Origin: JBGTSJ01 sp041940305
Lineage (GTDB): Bacteria; Planctomycetota; Planctomycetia; Planctomycetales; Planctomycetaceae
Direction of reading: 5' to 3'
DNA length: 40,930 nucleotides
NCBI GenBank assembly: GCA_041940305.1
Contig: JBGTSJ010000036.1
Coordinates: 1 to 40,930, forward strand
Under the pieces are notes generated by a model. That model did no database searches. It was not told where the DNA came from and was given only the letters and a program-made list of their open reading frames with translations. The first letter of the stretch is position 1; each line of letters opens with the position of its first letter. Below, piece after piece: positions 8,809 to 17,542 of the stretch. The position numbers and the translations under genes were made by a program.

Positions 8809-9449
8809 GCCGCTCCCCCCGACGACTTTGACGTGGTGAGGGCCAGTTCCCGTTTCACTCGGGCGACGGTGGCGCGGACGTGCTGCCGATTCTCGGCCAG
8901 CCGCAGAAACGGCGGTTCGAGGAAGCTATGCAGCAGCAGCAGCACGATGAACGCCATCAGACCCACGCCGGTGGACCAGATCGCGTCGCCGAAGCGGGCG
9001 ACGATGGCCTGGATGGTGGCGGTCTGCTGCAGGGCTGACGCGATGGCCAAGATCGTTCCCAGGATGCCGGCCAGCGGATACGCCTCGATCATCGTCCGCG
9101 CCATGTTGTACACCGTCTCGAACAGCATCGAGTTCAGGTACCGACGTTTCTCATCAAGGATGCTGATGCGGTTGAGCAGTGTTTGCCGGTCCTGCTGCCG
9201 CCCCTCGTCATCGAGCACGTCATTCACGTCCGCCAGAAACGCGTCGACCTGGTCCGAGAGGTGGGCGGTCGAGTCGAGCATGCTCTGGTGCGGCAGACCG
9301 CGGGTGAAGTCCGACAGGGCCGAAGCGATGTTCTTCAGATCGCGGCGCGCCCACGCCCAAAGCAGCCAGAACAGCAGCAGGTGCGCAAGGAACGCGGCGA
9401 CGATGGCGTACGTCGAAGCGCGGGCGAGTTGATCGAGGAGTGTGGACAC
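8805..9449 (-). CDS. MotA/TolQ/ExbB proton-channel-like protein
   Basis: A 214-residue inner-membrane protein. One helix lies at the N-terminus (about residues 15-34, AIVAAFLAHLLLFWLLWAW), followed by a cytoplasmic helical segment. The family signature sits in the C-terminal half: AYPLAGILGTILAIASALQQ then DAIWSTGVGLMAFIVLLLL, matching the P-LLG-LGT and T-x-x-GL motifs of ExbB/TolQ. In this family the protein forms a pentameric ring around an ExbD-type dimer and uses proton flow to drive movement. It is first in a minus-strand operon with the ExbD-like gene (4-bp overlap). The target of the motor is unknown; no TonB or Pal gene is nearby. Confidence 0.75.
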   Translation of the reverse strand: MSTLLDQLARASTYAIVAAFLAHLLLFWLLWAWARRDLKNIASALSDFTRGLPHQSMLDSTAHLSDQVDAFLADVNDVLDDEGRQQDRQTLLNRISILDEKRRYLNSMLFETVYNMARTMIEAYPLAGILGTILAIASALQQTATIQAIVARFGDAIWSTGVGLMAFIVLLLLHSFLEPPFLRLAENRQHVRATVARVKRELALTTSKSSGGAA

Positions 9450-9511
9450 AGTTCTGAAGAGGGGCCGCGGATGATGCGGATCTGGCGGATAGGCGCGGAA
9501 ACAGGAGCGCG

Positions 9512-10141
9512 TCAGCGCGGCGGTCGCTCGAGGATGTACAGAGCGCTGTTGGCTCGCAGATTAGCCATCCAGGCACGGTCGACCGCGCGCTGGCCGATAA
9601 TGGGCAGTTCCTTCACGATCCGGAAGTTACCCCGTTTCGCCAGGTCGCGGAAGTCGAGCATCGTCAGGAAGTGCACGTTGGGGGACTCGTACCATTCGTA
9701 CGGCAGAGCGTCCGTCACCGGGGCGCGGCCCTGCAGCGCCACCTGCAGCCGCACACGCCAGTATCCGAAGTTCGGCACCACTACCAGCGCCCGCCGCGCG
9801 ATCCGGAAGATCTCATCCAGGAGTGCGAGCGGACGATCCACCTGCTGCAGCGTCTGACTGAGGACCGCGAAATCGAACGCGCCGGACGGGATCACCTGCA
9901 GGCCGCGGTCGAGGTCCGCCTTGAGCACCGGGATACCGCGGTTGAGCGAACCGAGGAACTCATCCAGGTCGAGCTCCACGCCCAGCACCTTGCAGCCGTA
10001 CTCGTCCCGCAGTCGATTCAGGAACCGGCCGTCGCCGCAGCCCAGGTCCACAACGCGGCTGCCGCGTTCGATGTGCCTCATCAGCACCTCGTCGGTGACG
10101 GCCGTCAGCGGGTCCGGCAGGTAGATGCGTTTTGCGCACAT
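9512..10141 (-). CDS. metW: MetW methyltransferase-fold protein
   Basis: A 209-residue MetW, the usual partner of MetX in O-acetylhomoserine formation for methionine synthesis. It has a class I SAM-methyltransferase fold: SRVVDLGCGDGRFLNRL (motif I), VLGVELDLDE, then AFDFAVLSQTLQQVDRPLALL, typical of MetW. VVVPNFGYWRVRLQVALQGRAPVTDALPYEWY contains the highly conserved FGxWxxR and LPYxWY segments. The start lies 79 bp downstream of the metX stop on the same strand. The C-terminus (YILERPPR) ends near the family norm. Confidence 0.93.
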   Translation of the reverse strand: MCAKRIYLPDPLTAVTDEVLMRHIERGSRVVDLGCGDGRFLNRLRDEYGCKVLGVELDLDEFLGSLNRGIPVLKADLDRGLQVIPSGAFDFAVLSQTLQQVDRPLALLDEIFRIARRALVVVPNFGYWRVRLQVALQGRAPVTDALPYEWYESPNVHFLTMLDFRDLAKRGNFRIVKELPIIGQRAVDRAWMANLRANSALYILERPPR

Positions 10142-10151
10142 GGGATGGGGG

Positions 10152-10265
10152 GAGGAGTCGAGGAATCAAGGAGTCGAGGGGGCAGTGATCAGTTCAGTGT
10201 GATTCGAGAGAATGGCCGACTCAGTCTCCCCTCGGTTCCTTGAATCCTTGTCTCCTCGACTCCTC
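10152..10265. repeat. Inverted pair of octamer tandem repeats between metX and metW
   Basis: On the plus strand, 10152-10182 reads as four tandem octamers (GAGGAGTC, GAGGAATC, AAGGAGTC, GAGGGGGC). On the minus strand, 10265-10226 reads as five related octamers (GAGGAGTC, GAGGAGAC, AAGGATTC, AAGGAACC, GAGGGGAG). The two arrays face each other across about 43 bp and could form a long imperfect hairpin in the metXW transcript. The right array is inside the metX reading frame and encodes its last residues. Confidence 0.7.
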
Positions 10266-11441
10266 TTTCCGCAGCGTCGTCTCCAGAAACGGCTCCACGA
10301 TCCTCCGCAGCAATGGAAACTCGGAGCCGATCAGGAAGGAATCGTGTCCGTGGCCTCCCGGCAGTTCGGCGAACGTGACATCGCGTCCCGCCTCAATCAG
10401 CGCCCGCACGATCTGCTTGCTCTGGGGGGTCGGAAACAGCCAGTCATCGGAGTAGGAAATCACGAGGAACCGGGCGTCGCTGGCGCCGAGGCAGCTGGTC
10501 AACGGTCCGTGCGTGACCTCCAGGTCGAAGTAATCCATCGCCCGCGTCAGCACCAGGTAGCTGTTGGCGTCGAAGCGGTCGATGAACCGCTTCCCCTGAT
10601 GGTCGAGGTAGCTTTCGATCTGGAACTCGGTCTCCTTCAGCAGGTCGTAGGCAAGTTCCGCGCTGTCCTGCAACCGGCGGCCGAACTTGGTTTCGATCGA
10701 CTGCTCGGACAGATACGTAATGTGGGCGATCATTCGCGCGAGCGCGAGCCCGAAACGCGGTTTGTCGTCGTGCCCGTAGTAGTCGCCGTTGCGGAAGCAA
10801 GGATCGGTGATAATTGCGCGGCGACCGACCTTGTCGAACGCGATCGCCTGGGCGTTCAGCCGTGCCGCCGAAGCCAGCACCACAGCCGCCCCGAGTTGCG
10901 TCGGATACCGCGCCGCCCACTCCAGCACCTGCATGCCGCCAAGACTCCCGCCGACCACCGCCAGCAGCCGTTCGATGCCCAGATGCTCAACCAGCGCGTG
11001 ATGCACGCGGACAATGTCGGAGACCGCGATAAAGGGAAACTCCAGTCCGTATGGGCGTCCGGTTTCCGGGTTCTCGCTGCTCGGACCGGTCGTCCCCTGG
11101 CAGCCTCCGAGGATGTTGGCGCAGATCACGAAGTAACGATCCGTGTCGATCCCCTTGCCCGGTCCGACGAACCCGTCCCACCAGCCGGGCTTGCGGTCGT
11201 CATGATGGTGCCGTCCGGCGACGTGGGCGTCCCCCGTCAGAGCGTGGCAGATAAAGATGGCGTTGTCGCGCTCGGGAGAGAGTGTCCCGACGGTCTCGTA
11301 CGTGACCGTAATCGGCCCCAGCGTCCGACCGCATTCCAGCAAGAGCGGCTGCGGCGGCTCGAACAACGTCACCTGCTGACGCTCCACGAGGGCATCCGGT
11401 TCGGAAGGAGCGCCCGCACGGGGCGTGGTCTCGGTCAGCAT
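10221..11441 (-). CDS. metX: Homoserine O-acetyltransferase
   Basis: Transfers an acetyl group from acetyl-CoA to L-homoserine in methionine synthesis. The chosen ATG (11439-11441) gives 406 residues; the frame is open further upstream to 11645 but without family character. Alpha/beta-hydrolase landmarks are CHALTGDAH, the nucleophile elbow VVGGSLGGMQVLEWA, the catalytic Asp in SYSDDWLFP and the catalytic His in GGHGHDSFL. NILGGCQGTTGPSS is the typical MetX segment. It lies upstream of metW on the same strand. The C-terminal EESRRQGFKEPRGD is translated from an octamer repeat array and is probably not part of the ancestral protein. Confidence 0.95.
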   Translation of the reverse strand: MLTETTPRAGAPSEPDALVERQQVTLFEPPQPLLLECGRTLGPITVTYETVGTLSPERDNAIFICHALTGDAHVAGRHHHDDRKPGWWDGFVGPGKGIDTDRYFVICANILGGCQGTTGPSSENPETGRPYGLEFPFIAVSDIVRVHHALVEHLGIERLLAVVGGSLGGMQVLEWAARYPTQLGAAVVLASAARLNAQAIAFDKVGRRAIITDPCFRNGDYYGHDDKPRFGLALARMIAHITYLSEQSIETKFGRRLQDSAELAYDLLKETEFQIESYLDHQGKRFIDRFDANSYLVLTRAMDYFDLEVTHGPLTSCLGASDARFLVISYSDDWLFPTPQSKQIVRALIEAGRDVTFAELPGGHGHDSFLIGSEFPLLRRIVEPFLETTLRKEESRRQGFKEPRGD

Positions 11442-11876
11442 GCCGATCGGAAGTCCAAGAAGTGCCAAGGGTGCAGCGTCGGGAAGACCACGATTATACG
11501 GGGCCGCCCCCGCGGATACGAGTTGCTTCTCCCGAAGCGGCGCCTCGTCCGCGGTGCGTTCTCCGCGAGTCCGCGACGGTTTCCAACACCCTGCACCCGC
11601 CGATTCTTCCGCATTCGTACAACCGGGAATTCCACCGTCCGACACGCTTAATGATTGACAAACGCACCCCGCTCAGGCAGCATATCAGTGCAGTCCTCGA
11701 GTCACCTTTCTCGCCTCTACCCGGTGAAGGATCGTCCCCGGCCCATTTTCCAAGGATGGCTATTCGTATGCCTGCCTCCTTCTGATCCGTTCTCCTCTAT
11801 CTCAATGCCGACGCGCGCCCGCACGGCAGTCCGGATGGAGCACCCGCCGCGCACTTCGCCTCCGTGAGCGTGCATC
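11442..11876. promoter_or_regulatory. Divergent intergenic region metX / coaE
   Basis: 435 bp between two divergent genes. Frames in it lack protein character. It must contain the metX promoter (leftward) and the coaE promoter (rightward). I looked for the conserved core of a SAM riboswitch ahead of metX and did not recognise one; no clear operator repeats were seen. Confidence 0.4.
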
Positions 11877-12518
11877 ATGCCTGAGCGGCGTGCACTGGTG
11901 GTTGGACTGATCGGGGGAGTCGGTTCCGGCAAATCATCACTCGCGAACGAACTCGCCCGACATGCCAATGTCTGCATCATCGACGCCGATGCCGCAGGCC
12001 ACACAGCACTCACCCGGGAGCACATCCGACAACAGATTCGCCGACGGTTCGGCGACGAGGTCTTTAGCAATCAGGGAGAGATCGAACGGCGGCGACTGGC
12101 CGCACTGGTCTTCGGGACTGATCCGTCGCAGCAACGAGCCCGCCAAGATCTGAACCAGATTGTCCATCCCGAGATTCGAGAGCAACTTCAGCAGCAACTT
12201 GAGGAGGCCCGACGAAATTCCGACCTCGACGTCATCGCTCTCGACGCCGCTCTCCTCCTGGAGGCCGGATGGAATGACCTCTGTGACGCCGTGGTGTTCA
12301 TCGACACTCCCCCGGAGCAACGGCTCGCGCGGGTTCGGTCCGGTCGCGGATGGTCGGCCGAACAACTCGCCCGACGCGAGCAAAGTCAATTGCCACTTGA
12401 AGATAAGCGGGCCGCAGCCGACCTCGTTGTCGACAATTCCGGCTTGATCGAAGAGGCCGGGCGGCAACTATTGTCATGGATCCGACAGCAGCACACGAAA
12501 GCAGAGGATCGAGGATAG
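11877..12518 (+). CDS. coaE: Dephospho-CoA kinase
   Basis: Last step of coenzyme A synthesis, phosphorylating the ribose 3'-hydroxyl of dephospho-CoA. The protein has 213 residues. The P-loop is at the N-terminus (VVGLIGGVGSGKSSLAN, residues 8-24). The CoaE pattern follows with IIDADAAGHTAL, the segment HPEIREQLQ, LLEAGWNDLCDAVVFIDTP and RRE-SQLPLEDKRAAADLVVDNSG. Start at ATG 11877. The last residues (AEDRG) and the stop lie in a GAGGATCG repeat. It precedes rho by 192 bp on the same strand, an arrangement seen in other planctomycetes. Confidence 0.95.
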   Translation: MPERRALVVGLIGGVGSGKSSLANELARHANVCIIDADAAGHTALTREHIRQQIRRRFGDEVFSNQGEIERRRLAALVFGTDPSQQRARQDLNQIVHPEIREQLQQQLEEARRNSDLDVIALDAALLLEAGWNDLCDAVVFIDTPPEQRLARVRSGRGWSAEQLARREQSQLPLEDKRAAADLVVDNSGLIEEAGRQLLSWIRQQHTKAEDRG

Positions 12519-12538
12519 AACATTGAGGATCGCGGAGG
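12504..12538. repeat. GAGGATCG short repeats at the end of coaE
   Basis: GAGGATCG at 12504, GAGGATAG at 12511 and GAGGATCG at 12525. The coaE stop codon (TAG, 12516-12518) lies inside the second unit. The units resemble the octamers between metX and metW, so they may belong to one dispersed family. Confidence 0.5.
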
Positions 12539-12710
12539 GCGAACGGAGAAACTGGGTTTCTGGCAACGCTTCTTCACGCTCCCGCCTCAACAATCCGCCT
12601 CGTCCAACGTAATACCCACAGTAACTTCCGCGGCTCGCACCGCGTCCCTTCCAACCTGCCCCGCCTCTCCTGTCTTCCTTCTCCAGGAACGATCTTCGGA
12701 AAGACCCGTC

Positions 12711-14162
<1,452 letters not shown>

Positions 14163-14178
14163 CCAGGAGCAGGCCGCT

Positions 14179-14634
14179 GTGGCGAGCTACCCGGATCTGT
14201 CGCCGTGCACCTACTTCGGCATCGACCCGGGCAAGACGCTGCTCGCCGTCGGGTGGCTGGAGCGGGGTGATGCGTTCCCGACCGGCCCGGTGGAGGACCG
14301 CGTCTATCAGCGGCTCACCGAATTGACGCGTCAATCGTGGGGGTATTTTCTTTACCTGGGTCACCACACCTGCTCGCTCTACCAGCATGGTGGAGCGAAG
14401 GGTACGGCGAACATGCTCATTCCCGGTGACGGAGTCATCTATGCTTGTCCGGAGTTGATTACTCACTACATCGACGCGCATTGGTATCGGCCTCCGGACC
14501 AGTTTCAAACGGCTGTCCTCAGCTGCGCCGACCAGACCTCGATGGAGTTCAAAAGTCGCTTTCTGGAGATTGGAGGATCCAGGCTTGTGCAGGCGATCAA
14601 CGCGCTTTCAGCCGACTTGGAACCAGAGCACTGA
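14179..14634 (+). CDS. Small conserved hypothetical protein (SYPDLSPCTYFG type)
   Basis: A 151-residue protein from GTG 14179, with AGGAG about 10 nt upstream. It begins SYPDLSPCTYFGIDPGKTLLAVGWLERGDAFPTGPV. This resembles a family of small proteins of unknown function with an N-terminal PDLSPYxYF motif and a following AVGWL..HxFxTG segment (I believe DUF7919-like; not checked). The middle has GHHTCSLYQ and the end is acidic. No membrane segment or signal peptide. It starts 16 bp after rho and may be cotranscribed with it. Function unknown. Confidence 0.7.
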   Translation: MASYPDLSPCTYFGIDPGKTLLAVGWLERGDAFPTGPVEDRVYQRLTELTRQSWGYFLYLGHHTCSLYQHGGAKGTANMLIPGDGVIYACPELITHYIDAHWYRPPDQFQTAVLSCADQTSMEFKSRFLEIGGSRLVQAINALSADLEPEH

Positions 14635-14637
14635 GTC

Positions 14638-14892
14638 ATGTACGAACGGTTTGTCGCCAGTTGCTTATGCGGGATGATCGGCCTGATCACCGGCTACAGT
14701 CTGGCTCCTTACGTGCAAGGCGGCGACAACGTCCGCATCGAGTTGCTCTGGTCCATCACTGGCGCAGCGATCGGCATCACCGGAGTCGTGGCCGTCTGGA
14801 GGATTCTGGATCTCACCGATCTCCGTCGCTGGCGAAAGCGCCGGACGCGGACTGCGCGAGCCGATCGACCAGTTCGCGCATCAGAGACTTGA
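14638..14892 (+). CDS. Small two-helix membrane protein, unknown
   Basis: An 84-residue protein starting 3 bp after the previous stop. Two membrane helices are likely (about residues 5-25, FVASCLCGMIGLITGYSLA, and 36-57, LLWSITGAAIGITGVVAVW). A strongly basic tail follows (RRWRKRRTRTARADR), which would sit in the cytoplasm. Close spacing implies cotranscription with the preceding small gene. The stop lies 36 bp ahead of tRNA-Ser, and the integrase gene on the opposite strand reaches into this gene's end. Not recognised as a known family. Confidence 0.6.
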   Translation: MYERFVASCLCGMIGLITGYSLAPYVQGGDNVRIELLWSITGAAIGITGVVAVWRILDLTDLRRWRKRRTRTARADRPVRASET

Positions 14893-14927
14893 GACGCTCC
14901 CAAAGTCTGCGATACTGGCTACCCTCC

Positions 14928-15014
<87 letters not shown>

Positions 15015-15015
15015 C

Positions 15016-15066
15016 TTCGCAACTCGATGCAGACTGCTGCGTCGAGCTGCGAGAATGGGCCTTTTT
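15016..15066 (+). terminator. Rho-independent terminator of tRNA-Ser
   Basis: A 17-bp stem (arms 15016-15032 and 15037-15053, one A-C mismatch and two G-U pairs) with the 4-nt loop ACTG, followed by GGGCC and a run of five T at 15062-15066. It starts 1 bp after the tRNA. On the other strand it lies inside the 3' part of the integrase frame. Confidence 0.8.
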
Positions 15067-16509
15067 CCCACGCTTGCTTGATGATTGTGAACTTCTCCGC
15101 GGTCGCTGCCGGCGGCCATTCTGAGTGCAATCTGGTGCGAGATCCTGCGGGGCCGATGCGAGCCGCTCGGCACCGTTTTTGGCACTTCTTGGCACCATAG
15201 TTGGCACCATTTTCGGACCGTCCGTCCCCGTTGCCTTGAATGCGGCCTCCGCTACGAGAATCGGCGGCGCGGGGAGTGACGCCAACGCCGCAGCTTGGTC
15301 ATGCACGGTCAACGACGTGTAGACATTCATCGTCAGCTCGATCGTCGAATGACGAGCCAGTGACTGGGCCGTCTTCGGATTGACGCCGCTCTTCATCAGG
15401 TTGGTGATGAAAGTATGCCGTAAGGCATGAAAGTCGGCATAGCGTCCGTCGGGATCCACGTAAGGAATCCCGGCGGACTTGAGATCATGCTGCAGCATCC
15501 TGCCGGCAAAGTGATAGCGGGCCCAGGTTCCCGGCCAGAGCGCTGATCCCTGATCCTTGGCAGTAACCCAGGGCCGCACCCGCTCGACGAGACCGGCATG
15601 CAGGGGCAGGACGTCTTCTCGACGGCGCTTAGAATAGGCCGCCTGGACTGTCACTGTGGGGGGACTGTCGTCGAGGCGAAAGCTGTCCGTTGTCAGGCTG
15701 GCGAGTTCGCCGGCACGCAATCCGGTGTAGGCAGCAACGGCGTACAACATGGCACGGTCGTCGGCGTCCATACTGAAAACGCGTACTCCGCGATGCGTTG
15801 CGTCAAGCAGCCTGTTCAACTCCTCGTGCGTCAGCGGGCGACGATCATGGCGGCGATCGGTCGCGACGTTCAGCATCGAAATGAATGCCAGCGAGTCTTC
15901 CCCGGTGCGTCGCTCTCGCAGCAGCCAGCGCGTGAATTGCTTGATTGCCCGCAGATAGTGATTACTCGTCTGGATACTGATGCCTCCTTCCCGCAGGTCG
16001 GCGAGAAATGCCTGCACGCGGCCGGCCGTCAGCTCACTCACATAAGCGGCCCGACATCCTTTGATGATGCGGCGGGCTCGATACATAACCAGCTTCACCT
16101 GCTCGCGACTGACTTCCCTTGCCTTGAGATGTCGCTCGAAGTCCTCCAGGTGCTCCTCGATGGGCCGCCGGCGTTGCTCGTCAAAGCGGTCAACGATGCC
16201 CGCCGCCTTTCGCTCCGCCAGCCGCACCCGCTCCGCCAGCATCGCCTGTGCGGCCGCCTTATCCGTCGCCAATGCAACCCGGCGATCGATTCCGCGCTCG
16301 TCACGGAACCGCCCCTACCATTTTTTCGATTTCGACTTCACTCGCTTGCCCGACTTCGGATCAGTCACCGTGACGGACTTCTTGTATAAGTTGGCCATGC
16401 TACGTGCTCTGCAAATCTGTGGACGAAAGGATTATCCATGAAATCCCGGACGCACACCACTGCGGCAGGGCATCTCGAACACCGGCGAGACGACCCACAT
16501 TGGCAGGTG

Positions 16510-16755
16510 TCATGACTGCAGCCGGTGTTCCCACTCGAGTCGGCGTGGGCAGCCAGCATCGACCCAGTTCTGCAGTTCCGCGGCCCGCCACAACGTCGAT
16601 CGTCCGATGCGAACCGGACGGGGAATCAGTCCGGCCGAATCCCAGGCTCGCCAGGTCCGCAACGATTTTCCACACAAGATCGCGGCCTCCCGGGCGGTCA
16701 AAAGCAGTGAGGGGTGATGCGTGGCTGAGTGACGGTTGGTGTTGTCGTGTGTCAT
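16510..16755 (-). CDS. AlpA/excisionase-like helix-turn-helix protein
   Basis: An 81-residue protein from ATG 16753-16755. The core SLLLTAREAAILCGKSLRTW, RAWDSAGLIPRPVRIGRSTLWRAAELQNWV has the winged helix-turn-helix pattern of AlpA/MerR-like excisionases that sit next to integrases in genomic islands. It probably controls excision or integrase expression. It lies 111 bp upstream of the integrase on the same strand. The palindromic cluster at 16877-16933, about 120 bp upstream of its start, is a candidate binding region. Confidence 0.8.
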   Translation of the reverse strand: MTHDNTNRHSATHHPSLLLTAREAAILCGKSLRTWRAWDSAGLIPRPVRIGRSTLWRAAELQNWVDAGCPRRLEWEHRLQS

Positions 16756-17542
16756 GGCATTCGCGCTGCAATTGCGAGTTGATCCGTTGGATTGTCGCCC
16801 GCATCGTGAAGCTGGGCGAGTCGGTGTTGACCTGGCATTCCGATGTATCGATCTGCACAAACTCTACTCAGTGGACGTGACGCGACGGCGTCACACCGAT
16901 GGCCAAAATACGTCACGCTCCCGTCACGGGAGCAACACCGGCACCAACATCGCGGGGATCCGGAGTTGCACTCGGCGACTGCAACGAGGAGAGATGGGGA
17001 TTCCTGCAGATGGGCTGACCAATGGCGGATCCTCGAAGCACTTCACTCCGTCGGACTGCAACCAGCAGCATGTACCACACAGCTGTCGGCAATCCGAATT
17101 CCGATGCGGGTGCAGCGTCAGGTGCGCTGCGGCCCCGCAGATCGCGGTCAACTATGCTGAGTGTCGACAACTAGGAAATGCATGCTAGGCTCATACTGCC
17201 GGGGTGGCGCCGCCCCCAGCCGGGATAGCCCTTCCGGCATGCGGCGTGGACCCGCCATTTGTCACTGCGACGCACGGGCTGGGGCAGCCTGTTCGTTCGA
17301 TCTTTGTGCAGGCGTGCTTGACCGTCACGGACGGGTGCGCTCTCACAAGCAATGCTCTGTTCAGATACAGCGCTTCCGATCGATGTGAAACGCTGGGCCT
17401 TTGGGTGGCCTGATATCCACGCAGGGTGTCGCACCAATGAACACGACGCGTCCCATTTGCATGATGCAGGTATGACCAGGGAAGAGGCCAACTGCGCAGA
17501 GTGATGCGCGGTAAAAAAACCCGGATTCGGAGACGGCCGGTC
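16756..17542. other. Gene-poor stretch of the island between the excisionase and TIR genes
   Basis: 787 bp with no convincing gene. Several overlapping frames exist, but none has recognisable composition or motifs. It holds the palindromic cluster at 16877-16933 and presumably the divergent promoters of the AlpA-like gene and the TIR gene. Confidence 0.5.
16877..16933. promoter_or_regulatory. Cluster of CGTCAC palindromes in the island
   Basis: GTGACGC-GACG-GCGTCAC (16877-16894) is a perfect inverted repeat with a 4-bp centre. GCTCCCGT-C-ACGGGAGC (16917-16933) is a second perfect palindrome with a 1-bp centre. CGTCAC occurs three times (16889, 16911, 16922) and its complement GTGACG once (16877), all within about 50 bp. 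Such clustering between an excisionase gene and the cargo suggests an operator, integrase/excisionase arm sites or a replication-type iteron array. Confidence 0.6.

Noticed and set aside
7990..9449. Zorya-type ZorAB defence genes
   Set aside because: The ExbB-like protein lacks the long ZorA tail, no ZorC/D/E genes are nearby, and the neighbours are metabolic genes.
11442..11876. SAM riboswitch upstream of metX
   Set aside because: No recognisable conserved SAM-I or SAM-II core was seen on the minus strand ahead of the metX start.
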